Positions 35,138-44,074 of a stretch of DNA of 64,000 nucleotides are shown piece after piece. Under the pieces are notes generated by a model. The model made no database searches, was not told the origin of the DNA, and was given only the letters and a program-made list of their open reading frames with translations. How positions within the stretch are numbered: position 1 is the stretch's first letter; each line of letters opens with the position of its first letter. The position numbers and the translations under genes are program-made. The stretch lies in contig CALJUX010000051.1 of the NCBI GenBank assembly GCA_937978655.1, forward strand, positions 1 to 64,000. Reading direction: 5' to 3'. Source of the DNA: an uncultured Chromatiaceae bacterium. Its GTDB lineage: Bacteria; Pseudomonadota; Gammaproteobacteria; Enterobacterales; Alteromonadaceae.

Positions 35138-36652
35138 ATGGCATTTCATTACGGCATTGATCGGTTGGATTTAGACACAGTCAATGGCATCGCCGCCGGT
35201 TCTATCCCGGCGCTGCTAAGTGAAGCGGCAGTGGCGAAAATCAACCAAAGCCGTGCTTGTGTCGATGTGATGGCGGCATCCGACAAAGCCATTTATGGCA
35301 TCAACACTGGTTTTGGCCCTTTGTGTGACACGCAAATTTCCCCGGCCGAAACTGCCTTGCTGCAGAAAAACCTGCTGATCACCCATGCCGTTGGTGTCGG
35401 TGAACCTATCGCTAAAGCCATTTCCAAATTAATGCTGATCACCAAAGTGCATGCGCTGAGCCAGGGCTTTTCCGGCGTGCGGCTTGAAGTGGTCGAGCGC
35501 ATGCTGAAATTTATCGAACTGGATTTAATTCCGGTGGTGCCGGAGCAAGGTTCAGTTGGCGCATCCGGTGACCTGGCACCGCTGTCGCATTTATTTCTGC
35601 CATTAATCGGCGAAGGCGAATTCTGGGCCAAAGGCGACAGCAAAGATATTATGCCGGCGGCACAAGCCTTAGCTGAACATGGCTTGGAGCCAATCGAGCT
35701 GCAGGCCAAAGAAGGCTTAGGCCTGATTAACGGCACCCAGTTTATTCTGTCGCATGGCATTACCGCTTTGACCAAAATGCAGTATCTGCTGGATTTAGCC
35801 GATGTGGCCGGCGCCATGAGCATTGAAGGTATGCAGGGCAGTGGTTCACCGTTTCGGCCTGAATTACATGAAATCCGGCCTTTCCCGGGCAATATCGAAG
35901 TGGCGGCGCGGATGCGCCGGCTGTTTAAAGACTCAGAAAATATGGCGTCGCACACCGGCTGTGCCCGCGTACAGGACCCGTATTCGTTGCGTTGTATCCC
36001 GCAAGTGCATGGCGCTTCGCGCAACGCCTTTAACCATTTAAAGCAGCTGGTCGAGATTGAGATGAACTCAGTCACTGACAACCCGATTGTTATCAGCAGC
36101 GAAGAAGCATTATCGGGCGGTGGTTTCCACGGCCAGCCGCTGGCGATGGTGCTGGACTACACCTCGATAGCTGCGGCTGAACTTGGCAATATTTCCGACC
36201 GCCGTTGTTATCTGTTGCTGGAAGGCTTACATGGGTTACCGCGCCTGCTGACCAAAGCCGGTGGCTTGAATTCCGGGATGATGATCCCGCAATACACCAC
36301 GGCGGCACTGGTGACTGAAAACAAATCTTTGTGTTTCCCGCCGTCTGCCGACAGCGTGCCAACGTCCATGGGGCAGGAAGACCATGTGTCGATGGGCAGT
36401 ATCTCTGGCCGCAAACTGAATCAGATTCTGGGCAACTTAGAGAAAATTCTCGCCATTGAGCTGATGTACGCCGCGCAGGCGCTTGAGTTCCGCCGACCGA
36501 ACCGCTGTTCTGATTTAATCGAGGAAAATCATGCGATTATCCGCGCCAAAGTCGCCAAGCTGGAAGAAGACCGCCTGCTGAAGCCGGATATCGATGCGAT
36601 GATCAAACTGGTGAAAACCCAGGCTCTGACTGTCAACTTTGCGCTGAATTAA
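35138..36652 (+). CDS. hutH: Histidine ammonia-lyase
   Basis: Removes ammonia from histidine to give urocanate. 504 residues. The autocatalytic MIO cofactor triad Ala-Ser-Gly lies in GSVGASGDLAPLSH near residue 142. ATG 35138 is chosen for its TGGAG site; the in-frame GTG at 35126 is part of that site. Followed by hutU with 14 bases between. Confidence 0.97.
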   Translation: MAFHYGIDRLDLDTVNGIAAGSIPALLSEAAVAKINQSRACVDVMAASDKAIYGINTGFGPLCDTQISPAETALLQKNLLITHAVGVGEPIAKAISKLMLITKVHALSQGFSGVRLEVVERMLKFIELDLIPVVPEQGSVGASGDLAPLSHLFLPLIGEGEFWAKGDSKDIMPAAQALAEHGLEPIELQAKEGLGLINGTQFILSHGITALTKMQYLLDLADVAGAMSIEGMQGSGSPFRPELHEIRPFPGNIEVAARMRRLFKDSENMASHTGCARVQDPYSLRCIPQVHGASRNAFNHLKQLVEIEMNSVTDNPIVISSEEALSGGGFHGQPLAMVLDYTSIAAAELGNISDRRCYLLLEGLHGLPRLLTKAGGLNSGMMIPQYTTAALVTENKSLCFPPSADSVPTSMGQEDHVSMGSISGRKLNQILGNLEKILAIELMYAAQALEFRRPNRCSDLIEENHAIIRAKVAKLEEDRLLKPDIDAMIKLVKTQALTVNFALN

Positions 36653-36666
36653 TAAAGGATATCGCG

Positions 36667-38664
36667 ATGAATTTTCAGGAACAAATCAAACAAGGCATTC
36701 CGGCCACGCTGCCTGCGGCCAAGCCTTATCCGGTCGATGCCAACCGCGCGCCGAAGCGCAGAGACATTTTAACCAAAGCGGAAAAACAGCTGGCGGTGCG
36801 TAATGCGCTGCGTTATTTCCCAAAAGAGTGGCACGCCGAACTGGCGGCAGAATTTGCCCGTGAACTCAATGACTTTGGCCGCATTTATATGTACCGCTTT
36901 AAGCCAGAATATGCCATCAAAGCGCGGCCAATCAGCGACTATCCGGCCAACTGCCAGCAAGCCGCGGCCATTATGCTGATGATCGACAACAACTTAGACC
37001 CGGCGGTGGCGCAGCATCCGGAAGAACTCATCACTTACGGCGGCAATGGCGCTGTGTTTCAAAACTGGGCGCAATATCGCTTAACGATGAAATATTTAAG
37101 CGAGATGGCGGAAGATCAGACGCTGCATATGTATTCCGGCCACCCGATGGGCTTATTTCCATCATCCGTTGAAGCGCCGCGAGTGGTGGTTACCAACGGT
37201 ATGATGATCCCGAATTACTCTAAGCCAGACGATTGGGAACGCTTTAATGCGTTAGGCGTCACGCAATACGGTCAGATGACGGCCGGCTCTTTTATGTACA
37301 TCGGCCCGCAGGGCATAGTGCACGGCACCACCATCACAGTGATGAATGCGTTTCGTAAAGTGCTGGCCAAAGGCGACAGCCCGAAAGGCAAAATCTTCTT
37401 AACCGCAGGTTTGGGCGGCATGAGCGGGGCGCAGCCCAAAGCCGGCAATATCGCCAATTGCATCACGGTCTGTGCTGAAGTGAACCCAAAAGCGGCGACT
37501 AAACGCCATCAGCAGGGCTGGGTTGATGAACTCATCGACAATATGCCTGCGCTGATTCATCGCGTTAAACAAGCGCAAGCACAGCAGGAAGTGGTGTCGA
37601 TTGCTTATATCGGCAACGTGGTCGATGTGTGGGAAGCCTTTGACGAGCATGGTATTTTTGTACATTTAGGCTCAGATCAAACGTCCTTGCATAACCCTTG
37701 GTCGGGCGGTTATTACCCGGTGGGCGTGAGCTATGACGAAGCCAACCGCTTAATCCGTGAAGAGCCGGAGCTGTTTAAAACCAAGGTACAGGACACGCTG
37801 CAGCGCCACGCGGCGATTGTGAATAAACACACCGCCAAAGGCACCTATTTCTTTGACTACGGCAATGCGTTTTTACTGGAAGCCTCACGTGCCGGTGGTG
37901 ATGTGATGGCGCAAAACGGTATCGACTTTAAATATCCGTCTTATGTGCAGGATATTTTAGGCCCGATGTGTTTTGACTACGGCTTTGGCCCGTTCCGCTG
38001 GGTTTGTACTTCGGGCCAGCCGGAAGATTTAGACAAAACCGATGCGATTGCCGCCAAAGTGTTACAGCGCCTGATGCTGGAGGCGCCGGAAGAAATTCAG
38101 CAGCAGATGCAGGACAACATCAGCTGGATTTTAGACGCCAAACAAAACAAGCTGGTGGTTGGCTCGCAAGCGCGCATTCTGTACGCCGATGCCCAGGGCC
38201 GCGCCGAAATTGCCCAGGCGTTTAACGAAGCCATCGCCCGTGGCGAGATTGGCCCTGTGGTGTTAGGCCGGGACCATCACGACGTCAGCGGCACCGACTC
38301 GCCATTCCGTGAAACCTCCAACATTTATGACGGCAGCCGGTTTACCGCCGACATGGCCATTCATAACGTCATCGGCGACAGCTTCCGCGGTGCGACCTGG
38401 GTGTCTATCCACAATGGTGGCGGCGTTGGCTGGGGCGAAGTGATGAACGGCGGTTTTGGCATGTTGCTGGATGGCTCGGCAGAGGCATCCAAGCGGCTGA
38501 AATCCATGTTGTTCTTTGACGTGAATAACGGCATCGCCCGGCGCAGCTGGGCGCGCAACAATGAGGCGGATTTTGCCATCCGCCGCGAAATGGCGCGTAC
38601 ACCGAAACTGCAGGTGACGCTGGCCAACCGTGTCGACGACGAACTGCTAAACCAGCTTTTTTAA
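36667..38664 (+). CDS. hutU: Urocanate hydratase, long form
   Basis: Converts urocanate to imidazolonepropionate with NAD+ as cofactor. 665 residues, about 110 more than the common bacterial HutU (about 555) and close to the animal/Bacteroidota form. Recognisable urocanase stretches: ITYGGNGAVFQNWAQY, LTAGLGGMSGAQPKA (NAD binding) and GRDHHDVSGTDSPFRETSN. Second gene of the hut pair. hutI and the later genes are not nearby. Confidence 0.95.
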   Translation: MNFQEQIKQGIPATLPAAKPYPVDANRAPKRRDILTKAEKQLAVRNALRYFPKEWHAELAAEFARELNDFGRIYMYRFKPEYAIKARPISDYPANCQQAAAIMLMIDNNLDPAVAQHPEELITYGGNGAVFQNWAQYRLTMKYLSEMAEDQTLHMYSGHPMGLFPSSVEAPRVVVTNGMMIPNYSKPDDWERFNALGVTQYGQMTAGSFMYIGPQGIVHGTTITVMNAFRKVLAKGDSPKGKIFLTAGLGGMSGAQPKAGNIANCITVCAEVNPKAATKRHQQGWVDELIDNMPALIHRVKQAQAQQEVVSIAYIGNVVDVWEAFDEHGIFVHLGSDQTSLHNPWSGGYYPVGVSYDEANRLIREEPELFKTKVQDTLQRHAAIVNKHTAKGTYFFDYGNAFLLEASRAGGDVMAQNGIDFKYPSYVQDILGPMCFDYGFGPFRWVCTSGQPEDLDKTDAIAAKVLQRLMLEAPEEIQQQMQDNISWILDAKQNKLVVGSQARILYADAQGRAEIAQAFNEAIARGEIGPVVLGRDHHDVSGTDSPFRETSNIYDGSRFTADMAIHNVIGDSFRGATWVSIHNGGGVGWGEVMNGGFGMLLDGSAEASKRLKSMLFFDVNNGIARRSWARNNEADFAIRREMARTPKLQVTLANRVDDELLNQLF

Positions 38665-38676
38665 CCTCTTCGCATC

Positions 38677-38703
38677 AAGGCCAGCGTCAGCTGGCCTTTT
38701 TCT
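38677..38703 (+). terminator. Intrinsic terminator after hutU
   Basis: Stem AAGGCCAGC / GCTGGCCTT with a four-base loop and a following TTTT tract. Confidence 0.92.
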
Positions 38704-38858
38704 GCCTGACGCAGGCCAATGCATGCTCGTCGCTCTGGCTTGCACCACAATACTGCTTCCTTTACTCTGCAACTAAAACAGCACCCTATACTGACGCTCA
38801 AGGCTAGTTTGATGCTGACCGACGGTGCACAGAAGACAACTGCAAGAGGAAATTAAAC

Positions 38859-39233
38859 ATGAATAAATTCTTAAAAATCAGCCTGTTGTGTCCGATGTTT
38901 CTGCTTAGCATGCAGCAGGCGTCCGCTGCAGCCTTTAGTTCAGGTCAGGTGATGGCTGAGCAGCAGTACCAGTTTAATCAGCAACAGGTGCTGGCTTTTG
39001 TGGACCATGCTGAAGTGCAGCAAAAACTGCAGGAATTGGGTGTGAGCCCGGCGGATGCCAAAATGCGCATCGCCAGCATGACGGCGGAAGAGCTGAACGC
39101 GCTGAATACGCAAATGAACGAGATGCCGGCCGGTGGTATTGTCGGCGCCGTCGTGACCGTACTGGCGGTGGTGGCGATTCTTGACCTGCTGGGCGTGACG
39201 GACGTTTACCCCTTTATTCGCCCGATCCGTTAA
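38859..39233 (+). CDS. PA2779-family small exported protein
   Basis: 124 residues. Signal peptide (about 1-24, ending ASA), a helical region with LQELGVSPADAKMRIASMTAEEL, then a Gly/Val-rich membrane segment (about 90-113, GGIVGAVVTVLAVVAILDLLG). This is the pattern of the family named after Pseudomonas PA2779, which always pairs with the PA2778-type peptidase directly downstream. Function unknown. AGAGGA precedes the ATG. Confidence 0.85.
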   Translation: MNKFLKISLLCPMFLLSMQQASAAAFSSGQVMAEQQYQFNQQQVLAFVDHAEVQQKLQELGVSPADAKMRIASMTAEELNALNTQMNEMPAGGIVGAVVTVLAVVAILDLLGVTDVYPFIRPIR

Positions 39234-39238
39234 CTGCT

Positions 39239-40279
39239 TTGCCACTGTTTAATCGGCGCCTGTTGACGGCGCTGTGCCTGCTGGTCGTTCTGCTGCTGGC
39301 GGGCTGTCAGACGCCGCCACAAACCCGGCAGCTGCTGGATAAGCCGCCGGCTGTGCCACGCCAGCATCTGATTGCTGGCGTGCCGTTTTATCCGCAGCAA
39401 GACTTTTATTGCGGCCCGACCACGCTGGCAGAAGTCGCCGGTTTTTATGGTCAACCCCAAGACCCTGTCGCCATCGCACCGCAGACTTTTATCCCACAGC
39501 TGCAGGGCAGCCTGCAAATTGAAATGGCCGCGGCCACCCGACAACTCGGGCTGCTGGCTTATGCCCAACGCGGCAGCATGCAACAGCTGCTCAGTCTGGT
39601 GGCCGACGACATGCCGGTGATAGTGCTGCAGAACAATTCCATCAGCTGGTGGCCGCAGTGGCATTATGCTGTGGTGATTGGTTATGACCTCGATGATGAA
39701 ACTCTGACACTGCACACCGGCGTGACGCCAAACTATCAGCTGGATTTTGCTACTTTTGAACGCACCTGGCAGCGCGGCGCGTACTGGCTGCTACTAATGT
39801 TGCCAGCGGATAAAACCAGTGCGCAGCTGGACCCGTTTTTGTATACCAAGGCGGCGCAGGATTTACTCAGCACGCAGCGGGATAGCGCGGCTGCCGGTAT
39901 CAGTGCCGGAGTGAGTGCGCTGCAAAGTGCCACGGCGCAATGGCCGGATTATTGGCTGCCGTATTTTTTACTGGCCAATCATTTTGCCGGGCCAGAGGGC
40001 AACAGTGAGCCGGCTTTGGCGCTGCAGTGGTTTGCCAAAGGTCTTCATGCCGGTCGCCGGCAGATAGCTTATCTGAACAATTATGCCTTGTTGCTGAGCG
40101 CGCAGGGCTGTCAGCAGGGCGCAACTGCTTTGCTGGACGAAGCGTTGCGCCTGGCGCCGGGTAATGCCAATCTGCTGGACTCTCAACGGCAAATCAGCCA
40201 ACAACAATTCAACCAACAGGCCAAAACGCCGCAGGCCGGCTCTGGTTCAGCGTTGCAATGCCCGTCGCTGCCACGCTAA
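39239..40279 (+). CDS. PA2778-family C39-like cysteine peptidase, lipoprotein
   Basis: 346 residues. A lipoprotein signal (LCLLVVLLLAGCQ, acylated Cys near residue 23) is followed by a C39-like papain fold with the catalytic Cys in DFYCGPTTLAEVAGFYG near 60 and the catalytic His in WHYAVVIGYD. A C-terminal TPR-like region (about 225-330) follows. The start is TTG at 39239, five bases after the PA2779-like stop and without a strong ribosome-binding site, suggesting coupling. Possible self-processing or bacteriocin-like precursor handling is only speculation. Confidence 0.85.
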   Translation: MPLFNRRLLTALCLLVVLLLAGCQTPPQTRQLLDKPPAVPRQHLIAGVPFYPQQDFYCGPTTLAEVAGFYGQPQDPVAIAPQTFIPQLQGSLQIEMAAATRQLGLLAYAQRGSMQQLLSLVADDMPVIVLQNNSISWWPQWHYAVVIGYDLDDETLTLHTGVTPNYQLDFATFERTWQRGAYWLLLMLPADKTSAQLDPFLYTKAAQDLLSTQRDSAAAGISAGVSALQSATAQWPDYWLPYFLLANHFAGPEGNSEPALALQWFAKGLHAGRRQIAYLNNYALLLSAQGCQQGATALLDEALRLAPGNANLLDSQRQISQQQFNQQAKTPQAGSGSALQCPSLPR

Positions 40280-40352
40280 AAATATTCACTTTGCCTGAGG
40301 CGAGGATTTCGCCAACCCCGCTTTCCCGCTAAGCTGGCGCTTCTTTGAGACA

Positions 40353-41822
40353 ATGGGCTGTCGAATCATGCTGAATTTCCAACACTGCCGGTTTTTATTG
40401 GGCCTGAGCCATCCCGTGCAGGTTGCACAGTTGCAGCTTGCTGGCGGTCAGCACTGCGCTATTTTGGGCGCCAATGGCAGCGGCAAGTCGGCGTTGGCGG
40501 CGGTGTTGGCAGGGCAGGCGCAATTACTGGCAGGCCATGCAGAGTTACCCGCCCGGATCAGCTGGGTCAGCAGTGCGCAACAGCAGGCACTGATTGAAGC
40601 GGAGCGACGCAAAGGCGATGCCGATATTCTCGATGTAGAAGTGGACCCCAGCAGCGCCCGCGACATCATTCACCGCGACCATGCCAGTTGGTCAGGCGAG
40701 CAGGAACAGCAGTTACAGCAGCTGGCTGGCATGTTGCGTTTGCAGGAACGGGTTGATACAGCTTTTCTGGCGCTGTCGACCGGTGAAACCCGCAAGTTGT
40801 TATTAATCAAAGCGATTTTACAAAAACCTGAATTATTGGTGCTGGACGAGCCTTTTAATGGCCTCGATGTCGACGCTTGTGCGGCGTTACAGACATTGCT
40901 GGCTGAACTGCAGCAGCAGATGACACTGGTGCTGGTGCTGAACCGGCTCAGTGAACTGCCGGCGTTTTGCCAAAAAATTCTGTATCTGGCGCACGGTGAG
41001 ATCAAATGGCAATCCGCCGACAGCGGCATCAGCCCGGCAGAGCTGGCGGAACTGGCGCAGCTCAGTCAGCTGCAACAAGCGCCCGGACCTTTGCCGGGGA
41101 AAGACCGCGACCGTTTTACGCCGGCGCTGGCGGAACAAACCTTAGTTCGCCTGCGCCAGGGCAAAGTACAGTACGGCGAGCGGGTGATTTTTCAGGGGCT
41201 TGACTGGCAAATTCAGCGTGGCGAACACTGGCAAATCACCGGGCCAAACGGCTCGGGCAAAACTTGTTTGCTGCAGATGATTAGCGGCGACAATTCACAT
41301 TGTTACACCAACGATTTGCAGGTATTTGGTTATCAGCGCGGCAGCGGCGAAAGTATCTGGGATATCAAGCAACATCTGGGGCTGGTGTCGAATAGTCTGC
41401 AGCTGCAATACCGCGTCGGCTGCCCGGTGCTGCATGTGGTGCTCTCCGGTTTTTACGACAGCATTGGCCTGTATGACCAGCCGTCGGCCTTACAAATTCA
41501 GCTGGCGCAGCAATGGCTGGCGTTAATTGGCCTTGAAACTAAAGCCAAAGACTCGTTCCAGTCCTTGTCGTTTGGTGACCAGCGCTTGGTACTGATAGTG
41601 CGCGCGATGGTGAAACATCCGACGCTGTTGATTTTAGATGAACCCTGTAATGGCCTCGACGAACTGAACCGGCTTAAAGTGCTGGCGCTGTTGAGTGTGC
41701 TGGCGCAAAGCGGTGAATCGACCTTGTTGTACGTGAATCACCATGCGGAAGATAAAATCGCTGGTATTCAGCTGGTGCTGCGGATGACCGATTATCAGCC
41801 GCCTGTGCTGCCGGCAGCTTAA
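40353..41822 (+). CDS. modF: ModF-like tandem ATP-binding cassette protein
   Basis: 489 residues, same size as E. coli ModF (490). Two ABC ATPase domains: Walker A GANGSGKSA near 39 with Walker B LLVLDEPFNGLD; second GPNGSGKTC near 299 with LLILDEPCNGLD. Signatures STGETRK and SFGDQRL, and a GEHWQITGPNGSGK core like that of ModF. No permease or modABC genes adjoin. Start at ATG 40353; the ATG at 40368 is an alternative. Confidence 0.88.
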   Translation: MGCRIMLNFQHCRFLLGLSHPVQVAQLQLAGGQHCAILGANGSGKSALAAVLAGQAQLLAGHAELPARISWVSSAQQQALIEAERRKGDADILDVEVDPSSARDIIHRDHASWSGEQEQQLQQLAGMLRLQERVDTAFLALSTGETRKLLLIKAILQKPELLVLDEPFNGLDVDACAALQTLLAELQQQMTLVLVLNRLSELPAFCQKILYLAHGEIKWQSADSGISPAELAELAQLSQLQQAPGPLPGKDRDRFTPALAEQTLVRLRQGKVQYGERVIFQGLDWQIQRGEHWQITGPNGSGKTCLLQMISGDNSHCYTNDLQVFGYQRGSGESIWDIKQHLGLVSNSLQLQYRVGCPVLHVVLSGFYDSIGLYDQPSALQIQLAQQWLALIGLETKAKDSFQSLSFGDQRLVLIVRAMVKHPTLLILDEPCNGLDELNRLKVLALLSVLAQSGESTLLYVNHHAEDKIAGIQLVLRMTDYQPPVLPAA

Positions 41823-41933
41823 ACCGGCTTTTTTGGCTAGCTGCCAGCCTGCGACAATTTGTCACAGGGATGGCGGCCTTTGAGTATGAAAAAATAACAC
41901 CATTCCAGCTTGTTGATTTTATGGTGATATTTG

Positions 41934-44072
41934 ATGCAATCCTGCCACTTTTCCAAATCTTTCCCACGCACCCGTTTGGCCTTTTTAATCGCCGCTGTAT
42001 TGCCGGTGACCAGCCTGCAGGCAGCTGAACTGTCCGCAGCCGGCTCGCTCGAGACCGACAGCGCCCTTGAAGCCCAGGTCGAACGGCTGAGCGTCTATGG
42101 CGAAAAACAAACTGATACTTTTGGCAGCAAGTCGGGCATTTTACTGAAAGAGCTGCCACAAAGTGTGCAGCTTTTGGATGTCGACAGCCTGCGCGCGCAG
42201 GGGCTGGTGTCGGTCGGCGACTTATTACGTGATGTGCCGGGCGCCAACCCCGGTTATTCCCGCGTGGGGCCTTATCAGTCCTTTAGTCTGAAAATTCGTG
42301 GTTTTATGGCGGATCAGATGCGCAACGGCATGCGCCAGCGTTATTTTGAAGACGTGGATGCGTCGGCGCTGAACAGCATCGAACGGCTGGAAGTGTTAAA
42401 AGGGCCATCCGGTGTGTTGTACGGTCAGTCCGCTGTGGGCGGCGTGATTAATCTGGTCAGCAAAATGCCGGGTACCGATCAAAGCGGCAGTGCCTCGGTG
42501 CGCCTTGGCAGCTTCAGCCAAAAAGCGCTCAGTGTTGACCACAGCCTGCAACTCAGTGATGCCAGTGCGCAAAACATGGCGCTGCGGCTGACCGGTGAAC
42601 TGGAACGTTCCGATACTTTTGTCGACCGCCAGCCGATGGACCGCAACAACTTTGGTCTGGCGCTGCTGCATACATTGGGGGAACGCGTGACCGGCCATCT
42701 GGTGGCGGAGTATGTCAGCCGGGAAACCACCCGCTATCCAGGCTTGCCGGTGTCATTGGTGTTACCGGATCAGGACGCTGACCTGCTCGATAATAGCCTG
42801 CAACTGGGTGAACCTGATTTTGCCAGCCTGCGCTCTTTTGCGCCTTTGTGGCAATACTGGGCCGATATCCGCCTCAACGACGACTGGACGCTGACACCAC
42901 GCCTGCAATATCAGCAATTTAATACGGTATTTGGTCAGGTCAATCTGCGCGCGCCGGTCACCGGCTCGCCACAGCTGATTAACCGTAATGGCCGTCAGGG
43001 CCGCGAGGATGATGATTACAGCATTGCGCAGCTGGACTTAACCGGCAAACTCAGCACCGGCAGCTTTGAGCATCAGCTGCTGCTCGGTTATGAAGGCAGC
43101 TGGGAGCGCGGCCGTTTTACCCAGTCCAATATCCGCGCCGGTTCGCTGGCGCCCATCCATGTGCAGCAACCGGTGTATCAGTACGACAGTGTCGCCCCGC
43201 TGTTAGATTTTGCTTTTGATAATGCCTACAACCTGGATTCGGATGCCTGGTATCTGCAGGACCAGCTGCGCCTGACCGAGCAGCTACAGCTGATTGGCGC
43301 GGTGCGTTACACCGACAGCAAAGCCGGTAATGGCAGCTGGCAAGCCGTGACAGATTATGTGCCGGTGTCGGCCACCATCTGGCAACTGGGGCTGACCTAT
43401 CAGCTCAATGACCAGCTGACTTTGTTTGCCGGCCATAACACCGGCTTTGATCTGGAAAGCAGTGCGGCGGCGCGTAGCCGCAGCGGCGCAGCGTTAAAAC
43501 CGGAAGAATCAGCGCAGCAGGAAATTGGTTTGCGCCTGGCAACCGACAGCTTTCACGGCAGTATCGCGCTGTTCCGGCTAGAGCGGCTGAACGCATTAAC
43601 CGCCGATTTAATCGACCCGGATTTTAGCGTGAACAGCGGCGAACAGCGGGTCAATGGCGTAGAACTGGAAGGCAAATGGCAAGTGAACACCGCCGTTACA
43701 GTGCAGGCCGGTTATGCCTGGATGGATGGGGAAGTCACGGTCAGCAATGATGGTGACCAAGGCGCTGCGCTCGGCGATCTGGCGCGGCATCAGTTCAGCC
43801 TCAGTACCAGCTGGCAGCTCACCCCACAGTGGTCTGCTTATCTGCGCGGTAACTACAGCAGCAGCCGGCCCTTGTTGACCGGCTCAAGCTGGACTTTAGA
43901 TGGTTACAACCTGATTGGCGCCGGTTTGTCTTATCAGGCCAGCCAATGGTCGGCCCAGCTGGCGCTGAATAACCTGTTGGATCAGGGCTATTACACCGCG
44001 TCCGGCAACGGTTTTGTGGTCTATCCGGGTGAGCCGCGTCAGGCCAGTCTGCAACTGCACTGGCAGTGGTAA
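41934..44072 (+). CDS. TonB-dependent siderophore receptor
   Basis: 712 residues. Signal peptide (about 1-30, ending LQAAEL), plug domain (about 60-160) with LLKELPQSVQLLD and LEVLKGPSGVLYGQSAVGGVINLVSK, and a 22-strand barrel ending ASLQLHWQW with the usual C-terminal aromatic residue. The plug motifs are those of the FhuA/FpvA-like siderophore class. No Fur box is obvious upstream. The PepSY gene begins two bases after the stop. Confidence 0.92.
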   Translation: MQSCHFSKSFPRTRLAFLIAAVLPVTSLQAAELSAAGSLETDSALEAQVERLSVYGEKQTDTFGSKSGILLKELPQSVQLLDVDSLRAQGLVSVGDLLRDVPGANPGYSRVGPYQSFSLKIRGFMADQMRNGMRQRYFEDVDASALNSIERLEVLKGPSGVLYGQSAVGGVINLVSKMPGTDQSGSASVRLGSFSQKALSVDHSLQLSDASAQNMALRLTGELERSDTFVDRQPMDRNNFGLALLHTLGERVTGHLVAEYVSRETTRYPGLPVSLVLPDQDADLLDNSLQLGEPDFASLRSFAPLWQYWADIRLNDDWTLTPRLQYQQFNTVFGQVNLRAPVTGSPQLINRNGRQGREDDDYSIAQLDLTGKLSTGSFEHQLLLGYEGSWERGRFTQSNIRAGSLAPIHVQQPVYQYDSVAPLLDFAFDNAYNLDSDAWYLQDQLRLTEQLQLIGAVRYTDSKAGNGSWQAVTDYVPVSATIWQLGLTYQLNDQLTLFAGHNTGFDLESSAAARSRSGAALKPEESAQQEIGLRLATDSFHGSIALFRLERLNALTADLIDPDFSVNSGEQRVNGVELEGKWQVNTAVTVQAGYAWMDGEVTVSNDGDQGAALGDLARHQFSLSTSWQLTPQWSAYLRGNYSSSRPLLTGSSWTLDGYNLIGAGLSYQASQWSAQLALNNLLDQGYYTASGNGFVVYPGEPRQASLQLHWQW

Positions 44073-44074
44073 AA

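Noticed and set aside
35293..36081. 262-codon open frame antisense to hutH
   Set aside because: Lies entirely inside a clear hutH on the other strand; Ser/Arg-rich composition is a typical shadow of GC-rich coding DNA.
41823..41933. Fur box before the siderophore receptor
   Set aside because: Only a GACAA-T-TTGTC palindrome is seen; it does not fit the Fur consensus.
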